From NCBI RefSeq assembly GCF_004010095.1, contig NZ_RRYD01000004.1:42291-106290 (forward strand): a DNA stretch of 64,000 nt, read 5' to 3'. Below, piece by piece: positions 1 through 8,365 of the stretch (positions within the stretch are counted from its first letter, which is position 1; each line of letters opens with the position of its first letter). Below the pieces are notes generated by a model. It had not been told where the DNA came from. It did not search any database and saw only the letters and a program-made list of their open reading frames with translations. The stretch comes from Lacticaseibacillus hulanensis (lineage in GTDB: Bacteria; Bacillota; Bacilli; Lactobacillales; Lactobacillaceae). The position numbers and the translations under genes were made by a program.

Positions 1-59
1 ACTTGGATTAACCCGGTGGCGCGAATTTGCCTGGAGCGCTGCACCACCTAGTGGATCGT

Positions 60-278
60 TTATCGGCGCATGCGCCGCCAGAACACGCCACCAAGGTAGG
101 TCACCAGTGCGGCGAGCACTAACACGTAACCCAAAATCAGCAGGTAAAACGGTTCGTGCAGCATGCCGTCCGCGCCAATTGTTACCGGTGCGAGTGCCTT
201 GATGAGTAGGCAGATAATCCCCGCGGCAAGTAAGCCCCAACTAACCAAAGTACTGCGATGATGTTTTCGGTTCAGCAT
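60..278 (-). CDS. Small membrane protein, DUF3955-like
   Basis: This 72-residue protein has two hydrophobic segments (about residues 12-29 and 44-65) separated by a short polar stretch containing LHEPFYLLILGY, which resembles the DUF3955 family of small membrane proteins in lactobacilli. The tail is basic (WRRMRR), so it probably faces the cytoplasm. An AGGAGG ribosome binding site lies just upstream of the ATG. No function is known for the family. It points left, away from the next gene, and its downstream neighbour may lie outside the window. Confidence 0.75.
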   Translation of the reverse strand: MLNRKHHRSTLVSWGLLAAGIICLLIKALAPVTIGADGMLHEPFYLLILGYVLVLAALVTYLGGVFWRRMRR

Positions 279-523
279 AACCCATTCCTCCTAGTGCGTT
301 TGCCCCCAGTTTAACCGACCGCCTGCCAAAAGGGGCGGCGTGCGGGCAGACTTTACCAAAATCCTAGCATTACGGAAAACGCAGCGGGGAGCTGTTGGTT
401 TTGGGGGACAAAATGCAATCGGCAACTGGCGGCCAATCATGACATACGCATGCCCTCAATTTTTCTGGGGATGTGGTTAACCAAAATCGGGCGAAAGTCC
501 AAGTGACTGGCAGTTACTGCGTG

Positions 524-530
524 CTATAAT
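524..530 (+). promoter_or_regulatory. Promoter -10 box of the 567 gene
   Basis: A perfect TATAAT (525-530) lies about 36 bases upstream of the chosen ATG. A weak -35-like GTGACT (503-508) sits 16 bases further upstream. Confidence 0.5.
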
Positions 531-566
531 CGCACTGAATAAAACGTTTGCTGGAGGAATGTGCAC

Positions 567-1337
567 ATGACCGATATTAATATTCAGGACCCCGTGGCGG
601 TGCGGGACTTCGTGGCCCAAGCTGTACCTGACGCCGGGAATAACTACACCATCGCTAACCTGCGCGCCCCGAACTTCGTGGCGTTGTCCCTGTCGTTTGG
701 CAACAACAATCCGACAGCATCCGTTGATTGGCAGTTGGCGGACTTTGAACGCCACTACCTCATTATTTTCACCGCTGCCAAGGTCTACCTGCAGCAGATT
801 AACCGCGACGATACCCCCTTGCGCGTGCTGGACCACGCGGACATCGCTGAATTTGGTGCGGACGAGGCCAGTGATGAGCACGTTTTTCACTTCATCATTG
901 GCCGCAAACGTGAAAACTACTACCTTTTTAACACCAACCCGCCGACCCCACAGTGGGCACTGGATAACTACGAGACCTTGCGTGCCAATGGCTTTGGTGG
1001 CCTGATTGCCCCGCAAGATCACGTGGTGGCGCCGCCAAGTGACATGCTTAATGTCCTTCACGGCGGGGCGTCGCCGCTTTTACGGTCAATTTCACGGCCA
1101 CACGCACCAATCGGCCCCACTCCCGAACCAGCACCGAAGCAGGCGGCTAAGGATAACGCTGTTGCACCAGCTAACCAAGGAGACCAGCCAGCTGACGGGG
1201 TGCGGTCTACCACACATCAGGCTGTGGTTCCTGGCCGGCAGCCAATTGACGATGATGCCGTTCCGGAATCCGCCCGCCCTGAACGGCAACGAAAAGGTCT
1301 GCTCGCAACCCTGTTCGGCCGGCCAAAACGCCGTTAG
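567..1337 (+). CDS. Hypothetical protein with charged, Pro/Ala-rich C-terminus
   Basis: The protein has 256 residues. The ATG at 567 is preferred over the GTG at 561 because the CTGGAGG site (551-557) is 9 bases from the ATG but only 3 from the GTG. Residues 1-160 look like a compact soluble domain with alternating beta strands. From about residue 165 the chain is rich in Pro, Ala, Gln and Asp, is probably disordered, and ends in a basic tail (GRPKRR). There is no signal peptide or membrane segment. I do not recognise the family. It converges with the PEBP-like gene on the other strand. Confidence 0.7.
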   Translation: MTDINIQDPVAVRDFVAQAVPDAGNNYTIANLRAPNFVALSLSFGNNNPTASVDWQLADFERHYLIIFTAAKVYLQQINRDDTPLRVLDHADIAEFGADEASDEHVFHFIIGRKRENYYLFNTNPPTPQWALDNYETLRANGFGGLIAPQDHVVAPPSDMLNVLHGGASPLLRSISRPHAPIGPTPEPAPKQAAKDNAVAPANQGDQPADGVRSTTHQAVVPGRQPIDDDAVPESARPERQRKGLLATLFGRPKRR

Positions 1338-1400
1338 TTAATCGCGGTCAAATGGTTCGTGAGTGGTAATGTTCGTGGCGGAATTGCCGGCAGCAAAAGA

Positions 1401-1430
1401 GCGGCCCAATAGCGACCGCTCGGAAATATT
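1401..1430. terminator. Weak hairpin between convergent genes
   Basis: GAGCGG and CCGCTC (1401-1424) form a six-pair stem between two convergent genes. There is no clear T run, so terminator activity is uncertain. Confidence 0.35.
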
Positions 1431-1473
1431 TTATGGTAGTAGGGGCACAGGTTGAATGAATCCCCAAATAGTT

Positions 1474-1986
1474 TTAAGCGCGGCTTGGCAATTCAAGGGT
1501 GCTTGTTGCCAGCACGTGGCCCTTCATGGCGTGTTTGAGCTCATTCAGCCAGAAGCCGTCTTCAAGTTCTAGCGACGCATCGAGTGCGTAGACTGTCAGC
1601 GTGTATACGTGGGTTTGATCTGGTGGGGTTGGCCCCGTGTAACGTGCATAAATTTTGGGGTTAGTGCTGCCGATAAAGTGCGACGCGTTAGAGTTGCGGC
1701 CTTGGACGAACTGATCCGCGAGCAGGCGGCTAGCGTCTTCTGGCAATGCACTCATGCTGACAGGAATGTTTGCGGCACTCCAGTGAATCCACGTGAAGCC
1801 GGCGACTGGAATTGCGTCGTCATCGGTCAAACTGAGCGCGAAGGTCTTGGTGTCAGCGGGTGCCCCCGTGATGGTCACGGGGAAACTGCGCACCGGCTGG
1901 CCCTCAAGCATATCGCTTTCGTCCGCATATTTGCCGTATTTATCCGGTAAGAGGTTGGCAGAAGTGATTGGTACTGAAATCTGCAT
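1474..1986 (-). CDS. YbhB/YbcL family (PEBP-like) protein
   Basis: The 170-residue protein resembles bacterial phosphatidylethanolamine-binding-protein homologues (Raf-kinase-inhibitor-like, YbhB/YbcL). Visible family features are the FALSLTDDDA stretch, the HWSAANIP motif, and the TGPTPPDQTHVYTLTVYALD block near the C-terminus, which match the conserved ligand-pocket region. Family members are small cytoplasmic proteins of unclear substrate. The ATG at 1986 is chosen because AAAGGA lies 8-9 bases upstream; an upstream ATG at 2019 has no comparable site. A TATAAT on the minus strand (2011-2016) could be its promoter. Confidence 0.85.
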   Translation of the reverse strand: MQISVPITSANLLPDKYGKYADESDMLEGQPVRSFPVTITGAPADTKTFALSLTDDDAIPVAGFTWIHWSAANIPVSMSALPEDASRLLADQFVQGRNSNASHFIGSTNPKIYARYTGPTPPDQTHVYTLTVYALDASLELEDGFWLNELKHAMKGHVLATSTLELPSRA

Positions 1987-2245
1987 ACAAAGCACATCCT
2001 TTCTAGTTCCATTATACAACGCGCGGCGCCCGGTAAATTGGCCAAAAAAGCTGACTTTTAACTGCGGATTTTAAAATGACTTTGGTTAAAACCGGCGAAA
2101 ATTGACCGATTTGTTGTTGCCAATTGGCCGGCTTGTTAAGCTTAAGTTGTCTTAGGCGTGCCGGTCCGTACACCTGAGATACCCCGCGTTAGTTCACTGG
2201 CTGTGGCTAGTGGAACCTAGGCATATACCCAAAACCCCAACACAC

Positions 2246-2282
2246 AAAAACACCATCCTCAAAAATGAGGATGGTGTTTTTG
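2246..2282. terminator. Bidirectional rho-independent terminator
   Basis: A long perfect stem (AACACCATCCTC with GAGGATGGTGTT) closes a six-base loop, with A and T runs on its two sides. It lies at the 3' end of the MFS gene, which reads leftwards. Confidence 0.9.
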
Positions 2283-2292
2283 AATCAGGGCG

Positions 2293-3549
2293 TTAATTAT
2301 CGACGCTGTTTTCGGGTGTCGTGAGCAAACCGGCGCGATTAATGTACAGCAGGATGCCAGCGGTGATGCCGATAAGAAGGACGCCGCACAAAGCGAAGAT
2401 GGGCATGGATGCCATGTGGTCGAACCAGACACCGAAGACTAGGGTGCCAAGTGGGGCCAATACGGTGCTGATGGTCATATCAATGGAAAATACGCGGCCC
2501 TGGATTTGCTGGGGAATGATGTGCTGCTGGAAGACATTCATTGGCGTGTTGACGAACACGATGAGCGTGCCCATCAGGATATTTAAGACGATGAAGTACG
2601 CGGTGTTCACCACGTTATTCCACCCGGTGATTGTGGGCAGACCAAAGCCGATGATGGCCACGGCCATAAGCATTAGGTTGAGGTAGGAAATCGTGACGGG
2701 ATGGCGTTTCAGGTGCATCTGGCTGAGAACAATGCCGCCGATGAACATCCCGATGGCAAAACTGGAATCGGTCATGCCGTACTGGGTGTTCGATAACTTG
2801 AGCGTGTGGACCAGTATGAACGGCAGACCAACGTTCAGCGCGGCGAACAGGAAGTTGATGAACGAGCTGGAGCCCATGAGCAGAATCAGCAGTGGCTGGT
2901 GCCGCAGATAGACCAGGCCCTCGCGGAAGTTGCTGATAATCGTTGGCTGTTTTGCGGTTGTTTCTTCAACTGGTGCCACAAACAGGAATTTCAGACCGAT
3001 AATTGCGACCAGCGCGATTAATTCAAAGGCGACTTCCACGTAGGCGAACGTGTCGATGTTCACGAGCGTGTAAACCAAGGCGCCGATGATTGGGGCAAGG
3101 AAACTGGACAGGGAACTGACCGACTGGTTAAGCGAGTTGACCTGCTGCAGTTCATCGCCGGTGAAGAGTTGGACGAGGCTGGCAGTTAAGGTGGTGCTTA
3201 GGAAATCATCGGTGATTTGGAGCACCACGATGAGGCCGACCAGTTCAATGTAGTAATGCTGCGGCCAGACGCGAAAGATGAGGGCGAAGGCAACTAGGGT
3301 AATGCTGGTGGCTATCTGAGCCAGCACCATGATGCGTTTGTGCTTCATGGTGTCCACGATGTAACCGACCAGCGGTGTCAGCAGCACCGTTGCGAGGGGC
3401 CCGGTGATCAGGCTGACCCCCATGCTGAGGGCGGAGCCGGTGCGGCGCAGGATGTAAAGACCGATGGCGAAGGACAACATGGCGCTGCCGAACGTGCCGG
3501 CGAATTTGATGATGAGGATTCGAAGCATTTGGGGGGAGATTTTGCGCAT
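2293..3549 (-). CDS. MFS transporter, DHA3 (macrolide-efflux-like) type
   Basis: The 418-residue protein has about twelve hydrophobic segments spread over its length. The N-terminal block (IGLYILRRTGSALSMG), the VDTMKHKRIM loop between helices 2 and 3, and the DDFLSTTLTASL segment are typical of the DHA3 group of drug exporters, which includes Mef-type macrolide efflux proteins. It probably uses the proton gradient to export a hydrophobic compound; the substrate cannot be read from sequence. The ribosome binding site is weak. It reads alone, away from the LytTR/LiaF-like pair, and ends at a strong terminator. Confidence 0.85.
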   Translation of the reverse strand: MRKISPQMLRILIIKFAGTFGSAMLSFAIGLYILRRTGSALSMGVSLITGPLATVLLTPLVGYIVDTMKHKRIMVLAQIATSITLVAFALIFRVWPQHYYIELVGLIVVLQITDDFLSTTLTASLVQLFTGDELQQVNSLNQSVSSLSSFLAPIIGALVYTLVNIDTFAYVEVAFELIALVAIIGLKFLFVAPVEETTAKQPTIISNFREGLVYLRHQPLLILLMGSSSFINFLFAALNVGLPFILVHTLKLSNTQYGMTDSSFAIGMFIGGIVLSQMHLKRHPVTISYLNLMLMAVAIIGFGLPTITGWNNVVNTAYFIVLNILMGTLIVFVNTPMNVFQQHIIPQQIQGRVFSIDMTISTVLAPLGTLVFGVWFDHMASMPIFALCGVLLIGITAGILLYINRAGLLTTPENSVDN

Positions 3550-3643
3550 AATTAACCTGACCCGCGCAATGTGCGGGTTTCTGGACGGTGAGTTGCGTCC
3601 GGACTGATTTAATTGGGTGAAACGAGACTGTGGGTGATTTAAT

Positions 3644-4396
3644 TTAGATGTAGTAGATGTTGACGTCGCCGACCTTGAACGTGCCGGTCAGCACCACGGT
3701 TGGCCCGTCCGTTGCCGCCTGCCCGTGGACATTCATGTCGCTGATGAAATTATTGAGCTGGTTTTCCACCTGCCACGTTCTGGGAAAGTAGAGGTCGACC
3801 TCGCCAATACTGCCGTTCAACTCGATGACGGCGGTGTCGCCGACTATCTGGGCTTGATCGAAGTAAATTTTCGCGTCGCCAATGTTGACGTTGATGTCCG
3901 CGTGCTGAAAGTTAGATGATTGGACGTAACGAGTGGCACTGCCCATTTTGACGTCGACGGTCACATCCGCGTCCGTATTAATCGTAGCCTTGCTGGCAGA
4001 GTGGTCGCGGCTTTTGTTACCGCCAACCTTGATGACCTTGTTGTTGATAATGATGGTGGCGTGGTTTTTCTTCTTGAATCGTTTTAACACCGGCTTTAGC
4101 AGCATTGATAGCCCAATGTCAGCCAGCAGCGCCACAGCCAAAATAGTCCAGGTCGAGACGGTATCGATGCCCAGCATACTGCGCCAGATGATGACCAGAA
4201 AGGCGAGCGAGAAGACCGTTCCGGTGACGTCGATACTGGCAAGACTGCTGATGGTTGAGGCGGTAAAGCAAATCGTGAAGACCCAGGACCAAAAGCCGAC
4301 TCCGACCAGATTGCCGGTAGCGCTGGCGAACATTAATCCGGCACAGGCGAGGAAGAAGACGCCCCAGAAGATGTTTTTTAGATTTTTTTTGCTCAT
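3644..4396 (-). CDS. LiaF-like membrane protein
   Basis: The protein has 250 residues. About four hydrophobic helices occupy residues 10-105, followed by a soluble half with repeated short beta motifs (IGDAKIYFD, GEVDLYFP, VGDVNIYYI). This layout matches LiaF-type proteins: an N-terminal membrane part and a C-terminal beta domain that modulates envelope-stress signalling. The ATG overlaps the stop of the upstream LytTR gene (ATGA, 4393-4396), so the two are translationally coupled. In related lactobacilli such pairs often form autoregulated membrane-stress modules; that role is inferred here. Confidence 0.75.
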   Translation of the reverse strand: MSKKNLKNIFWGVFFLACAGLMFASATGNLVGVGFWSWVFTICFTASTISSLASIDVTGTVFSLAFLVIIWRSMLGIDTVSTWTILAVALLADIGLSMLLKPVLKRFKKKNHATIIINNKVIKVGGNKSRDHSASKATINTDADVTVDVKMGSATRYVQSSNFQHADINVNIGDAKIYFDQAQIVGDTAVIELNGSIGEVDLYFPRTWQVENQLNNFISDMNVHGQAATDGPTVVLTGTFKVGDVNIYYI

Positions 4397-4845
4397 GACA
4401 ATGACCTCATTTCGTTTAACCGTTCGAGGAGCAGCTTGTAGTAGCGCCTGGATGCGTAAACTTGTTTGTATGAATTGTGGAACCCAATCGAGCAATTCGC
4501 GATTGAGTGATTGACGGCGGCGACCTGGTTTAGGTTGACCACCGTGGATTTGGCGATTTGGAGGAAGAATCCCGGCAGGACTCCGAGCAGCTCGTGCAGC
4601 GAGTGCTTATTGGTGTAAATGTTATCGGCGGTGTGTACCTGTAGGTTGCGGCCGTCAGTTTCGATGAACAAGATGTCGCCCAGACGGATGAAGTGCTCGG
4701 TGGCGTCTTGGTAGCACGCCAATGTTTGGTTCGCCGGTGCCGTCAGCAGCTGCTGAATCCGGCCGAGCTCCGGATCATTGCTTGCTGCCTTGATGGTCAC
4801 GACCGGCTCGGTTAGCGAATCATCAATTTCAACGTGGATCTTCAT
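4393..4845 (-). CDS. LytTR-domain DNA-binding regulator
   Basis: The 150-residue protein has no receiver domain. Residues about 45-145 form a LytTR domain, with LFIETDGRNLQVHT, the SLHELLGVLPG helix, and the QIAKSTVVNLNQV block that is nearly invariant in the family. LytTR proteins bind pairs of direct repeats about 21 bp apart on one face of DNA. The start has a strong AAAGGAGG site. It is the first gene of a two-gene operon with the LiaF-like membrane protein, which may sense the signal or hold the regulator inactive. Direct repeats upstream at 4931-5005 are candidate binding sites. Confidence 0.9.
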   Translation of the reverse strand: MKIHVEIDDSLTEPVVTIKAASNDPELGRIQQLLTAPANQTLACYQDATEHFIRLGDILFIETDGRNLQVHTADNIYTNKHSLHELLGVLPGFFLQIAKSTVVNLNQVAAVNHSIANCSIGFHNSYKQVYASRRYYKLLLERLNEMRSLS

Positions 4846-4930
4846 GGCGGCACCTCCTTTGTGGCAACATTGTTTTTCTCTACGCTTTTATTAGACTACT
4901 TTGAGAATTAAAACAAAATAGTTTTAACAC

Positions 4931-5005
4931 AAGCGGTCAAAAAATGTGCGTAAGTGGTCAAAATCGGTCCGAAATTTGGCGGCAAAAGTACGTAAGCGGG
5001 TTAAA
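4931..5005 (-). promoter_or_regulatory. Phased direct repeats upstream of the LytTR operon
   Basis: On the plus strand, AAGCGGTCAAA starts at 4931, AAGTGGTCAAA at 4952 and the weaker AAGCGGGTTAAA at 4994. The spacings are 21 and 42 bp, two and four helical turns. The array lies about 90 to 160 bases upstream of the LytTR start. LytTR family members are known to bind direct repeats with about this spacing, so autoregulation is likely but inferred. Confidence 0.55.
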
Positions 5006-5198
5006 TGGGCCAGAAGTCAGGACGAACAGTGATGAACGTAATTGGCGCAGCTAAGTGCAAATTGAGTTGAGCCACGTCGTCTTGCCACCCAATTCCGTCC
5101 CAAAATTGGCAGGGATGGACACTATTTATGTCCCGTACCCTTTTCCTTCCCGGCGCAAACCTTTAGAATGGGTGTATTAAGTAGAAAGAGGCGCAGTC

Positions 5199-6152
5199 AT
5201 GACAGAATTAGACCCCGCAGTTTCGCAGCTCCTCGACAAGGTCAATGAGGGCTTCGATGTACCAATGGACATCACCGTTACCGGCGAACCCAGCGCTGAA
5301 TTGCGCAACGCGGACGGCGACACCCAGATTGATGAGCAGTTACACGGCCACATCACGGTGACCAATCCACTGGCCGTAGACTACACCGTAAGCCATGAGT
5401 TGTGGCACGTTTTGCTTCGTCTCATGAATTTCCCATCTACCGGCACCGCGGTGCACACGGAGAACAAGGATTACAACGACCAGATGCGCGCCATCGCGGG
5501 CGGACTGGAAGCTGGTGTAATCCACCGCATCATCGTCGGCTGGCAGGCCGAGGCAAACTTGCTGACGCCGACCGTGCTTAAGGCGGTCCGCGCCGGTATT
5601 GAAGCCGATACTCCGGTTGAAGTTGGCGAAGAGGACGACGGGATGGTCCTCACCCGCATTTTCAACCTGCTGGATGGGCTGCTCGTGCTGGGCGGACCCG
5701 ACAGCGACATGATTTCCGCTTGGTACACGAAGTACCCGATGGCGCTGAAGTTTGCCACGGAATTGTACAATGTGCTGACTGAGGCGGACCTTAGCGAACC
5801 ACGGACGTACCGGGTTGCCATCGTCAAGATGTTCAAGCAGTTCAATGAAACGATGAGCGTCATGGGCCTGAACCTTGATTTTGAGAACTTCATCGTGGTG
5901 CCACCTGTACTGTCGAAGCGTCAGTTGCGGCTTAGCCTCAGCCAGCTGTACCTGCTGTCTAACTCCGAGTACGTCAGCGACAAGCCGCACACCACGGCGT
6001 ACACGGCCCTCGGGAAGAGCGACAATCAGGCCGCGTTTGTGTTGCAATTAGACAAGAACCAGACCAAACCCGAATATTTCCAGAAGCTGTACGACCGGCC
6101 ACTTGGGGATGTGCTCGATGAATTCGGCATTGGTTACACGGTGCGCCAGTAA
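5199..6152 (+). CDS. HExxH-motif protein, copy 1
   Basis: The protein has 317 residues, no signal peptide and no membrane segment. Residues 66-70 are HELWH, a zinc-metallopeptidase-type HExxH motif within TVSHELWHVLLRL. The next gene encodes a clear paralogue of the same length. The pair shares the N-terminal AVSQLLDKVN-like helix, the HExxH helix, a hydrophobic GLLVL/GLIIAG segment and a VVPPVLSKRQLR-like block near residue 235. I have a memory of similar lactobacillar proteins annotated as IpaB/EvcA family, but that label has no functional content. Peptidase activity is possible and not shown. AAAGAGG precedes the start. Confidence 0.75.
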   Translation: MTELDPAVSQLLDKVNEGFDVPMDITVTGEPSAELRNADGDTQIDEQLHGHITVTNPLAVDYTVSHELWHVLLRLMNFPSTGTAVHTENKDYNDQMRAIAGGLEAGVIHRIIVGWQAEANLLTPTVLKAVRAGIEADTPVEVGEEDDGMVLTRIFNLLDGLLVLGGPDSDMISAWYTKYPMALKFATELYNVLTEADLSEPRTYRVAIVKMFKQFNETMSVMGLNLDFENFIVVPPVLSKRQLRLSLSQLYLLSNSEYVSDKPHTTAYTALGKSDNQAAFVLQLDKNQTKPEYFQKLYDRPLGDVLDEFGIGYTVRQ

Positions 6153-6240
6153 TATTTGGCCCCGCGATATACAGTGATTCAGCGTTGGTCCTGGTATTTT
6201 CCGGCGGCCAGCGCCATACATATGATGAGGAGAACTAATT

Positions 6241-7197
6241 ATGAGTGAATTAAAGATAGACGAACTAAATCCAGCCATCCAGGAAGTGCTGGCCAGTGTT
6301 AACAAGGCCTTGCCTAAGCCGGTCCGCGTCGGCATTGCCGATGCCAGTGACCCAATTCTGCGTCCCAGCGATGGTCGCTACGGGTACGACGATGACGATA
6401 ACGCGTTCATTCAAATCGACAACGCGTACAACCTGGAATACACCTTCAGTCACGAACTGAGTCACCTGTTCGTGGACATGGGCGGGTTCCCAATGGTCCA
6501 CAACGAACTGGATTTGTCAGCCGATGAAACGAGCAAGTTCGTTGCTGACGTCGCGGCCGGCATTGATGAAGCGGTGCACGAGGCAATCATCTCATCCTGG
6601 CAGCGTAAGCACGGGATTTTGACCGACGCGGTGCGCAGTGCAGTTATCGACGGGGTGGAAGCCGATGTGACTGCTGGTGACGACGGCAAGGAAGCGGAAG
6701 AACTCGTGCGCGAGGGTCTCACAATTCTCGACGGGCTCATCATTGCCGGCATCGACAACCCGAAGATTGCGGACTGGCAGGACAAGTACCCAACCGCCTT
6801 TGCTGTTGCCGGGCAGCTGCTGAACACGCTGCTGCAGAACGAACTGAACGATGCGCGGGGCATTCGCCGCACGATTCTGGCGATGTTCGCGTCCTTCAAC
6901 GAGATGTTCGATCTGGAAGGTGCCAGTTTCGGCCAGCTGGTTGTTGTGCCACCAGTCGTTTCGGAACGCCAGTTGCGCCAGCCAGTTGGTGACATGTATC
7001 GTGTTGAACTGACACCATACAAGAGTGCGTTCGGTGCGGATGCGGTCATCGCCTTTGTGGGCATCAGCGACGAGCAGGTCGCGCTCATGTTGCACGAAGA
7101 CCAGGAAATGGTCGAAGCCGGACTGATTGCCAAGTTGATTGAAATGCCACTGGGTGAAGTGATTAACCGCTACGAACTACCATTCACGCAGCGTTAA
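6241..7197 (+). CDS. HExxH-motif protein, copy 2
   Basis: This is a 318-residue paralogue of the preceding gene, 88 bp downstream on the same strand, with a GAGGAG-type ribosome binding site. HELSH lies at residues 71-75 (TFSHELSHLFVDMGGFP), and FQIDNAYNLEYTF-like sequence before it aligns with copy 1. A conserved VVPPVVSERQLRQ block follows near residue 238. The two copies differ throughout, so the duplication is not recent. The gene ends at a strong terminator, which suggests that both copies form one transcription unit. Substrate and location are unknown; the protein appears cytoplasmic. Confidence 0.75.
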   Translation: MSELKIDELNPAIQEVLASVNKALPKPVRVGIADASDPILRPSDGRYGYDDDDNAFIQIDNAYNLEYTFSHELSHLFVDMGGFPMVHNELDLSADETSKFVADVAAGIDEAVHEAIISSWQRKHGILTDAVRSAVIDGVEADVTAGDDGKEAEELVREGLTILDGLIIAGIDNPKIADWQDKYPTAFAVAGQLLNTLLQNELNDARGIRRTILAMFASFNEMFDLEGASFGQLVVVPPVVSERQLRQPVGDMYRVELTPYKSAFGADAVIAFVGISDEQVALMLHEDQEMVEAGLIAKLIEMPLGEVINRYELPFTQR

Positions 7198-7201
7198 TAA
7201 A

Positions 7202-7242
7202 AAATGGTGCGTGCAAGCGGTGGTTTTGCACGCACCATTTTG
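7202..7242 (+). terminator. Rho-independent terminator after the HExxH pair
   Basis: AAATGGTGCGTGCAA pairs perfectly with TTGCACGCACCATTT, five bases after the stop codon of the second paralogue. A short T-rich tail follows. Confidence 0.85.
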
Positions 7243-7293
7243 GCTTTGCTGGTCGTTTTGGGGCCAAAACCACGGTTACTTTGGAGGATGAAA

Positions 7294-7884
7294 ATGTCTG
7301 AATCACGCCTTGTTGCCTTCACTGACGGCATCATTGCCATCATCATCACGGTGATGGTGCTCGAATTCCACACGCCAGAGCAGACCTCGTTCGCCGCGCT
7401 TTGGGCATTGCGCCATGAGTTTGCGGTTTACCTGTTTTCGTACCTGACGCTTGCAGTCTACTGGATCAACCACCACCACTTGTTTCAGGTGGTTGACCAC
7501 GTCGACACGCCGGTTTTGTGGTCAAACATGCTGTACCTGTTAACACTGTCGTTCTTCCCGTTCGCCACCGCTTGGCTCGGTAGCACGCGGCTCACCGCAC
7601 TAGTGCCAGCGATGTTCTACGGCTTCGTTAACCTGCTGGCGGATTTGGGCTACGCGGGTTTGGTCTGGACACTGATTTACGGCAACAAGAAAACGGGTGA
7701 GCCGGTGAAACTGTACACTGGGAATTTGCGCAAGACCCTCATCAGCTTGGCCGCAAACGTCGTGGCGATGGGCAGTGCATTCATCTGGCCGCCGCTCGTG
7801 CTCATTATCGACGGGGTTAACACCGCGGTGTGGGCGATTCCGGACCGGCGCATTGAACGTCACGTCACCCGGCGCAAGAAGTAG
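7294..7884 (+). CDS. TMEM175-family (DUF1211) membrane protein
   Basis: The protein has 196 residues. It opens with RLVAFTDGIIAIIITVMVLEF, the FS/TDGxxAI signature of TMEM175-type potassium channels, and carries about five to six hydrophobic helices, including one with WINHHHLF. Bacterial members are single-repeat, tetrameric potassium-permeable channels. GGAGG (7283-7287) abuts an ATG at 7288, so the ATG at 7294 with a six-base gap is chosen. Longer readings would run through the upstream terminator. The Nudix gene begins 13 bp after its stop, probably in the same transcript. Confidence 0.88.
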   Translation: MSESRLVAFTDGIIAIIITVMVLEFHTPEQTSFAALWALRHEFAVYLFSYLTLAVYWINHHHLFQVVDHVDTPVLWSNMLYLLTLSFFPFATAWLGSTRLTALVPAMFYGFVNLLADLGYAGLVWTLIYGNKKTGEPVKLYTGNLRKTLISLAANVVAMGSAFIWPPLVLIIDGVNTAVWAIPDRRIERHVTRRKK

Positions 7885-7897
7885 TTTGGAGGAAACG

Positions 7898-8365
7898 ATG
7901 GTTAAAAAGTACACATTGGTCAGCATGCTCACGCCACTTGGGGTGGTCGCAATTAATCGCCGTAAGCCCCCATTTCGCGGTATGTGGAATCTGATTGGCG
8001 GCAAGGTGGAAAAGGGCGAAACACTGCTGGCGTGCGCTGCTCGGGAAACGCACGAAGAAACGGGCGTGTTGCTGCCGGAATACCGGTTCACCAGTCTGGG
8101 TGTGCTTGATTGGTACGTTGATGGCGAACTGGTTGGGCTTATTTACCTGTATTCGGCCAAGGTTGGTGATGAATTGGGACTGCCGCGGGTGACGCGGGAG
8201 GGGCTACTTGCATCCGTTGATCCGAGCTGGTTGAGTGCGCCGGATAATCAGGGTGCAGTGCCGGACGCACGCGCGGTACTGCCCGCGATGCTTTCTGGTC
8301 GCAGCAATTTGCACCTGGTGGCGCGCTACACCGGTGATGAACTGACCCAGTTTGAGGAACTGTAG
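7898..8365 (+). CDS. Nudix hydrolase
   Basis: This 155-residue protein contains a full Nudix box (residues about 30-52): Gly, five residues, Glu, seven residues, then RETHEETGV. The first domain strand reads YTLVSMLTPLGVVAINRRKPP, followed by FRGMWNLIGGKVE. Such enzymes hydrolyse nucleoside diphosphates linked to another group and often clean up oxidised or excess nucleotides; the substrate cannot be told here. GGAGG lies seven bases upstream of the ATG. The next gene starts on the base after its stop codon, so the two are co-translated. Confidence 0.92.
   Translation: MVKKYTLVSMLTPLGVVAINRRKPPFRGMWNLIGGKVEKGETLLACAARETHEETGVLLPEYRFTSLGVLDWYVDGELVGLIYLYSAKVGDELGLPRVTREGLLASVDPSWLSAPDNQGAVPDARAVLPAMLSGRSNLHLVARYTGDELTQFEEL

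Noticed and set aside
7204..7293. N-terminal extension of the TMEM175-like protein
   Set aside because: It would be translated through a strong terminator hairpin; a good start with GGAGG lies at 7294.
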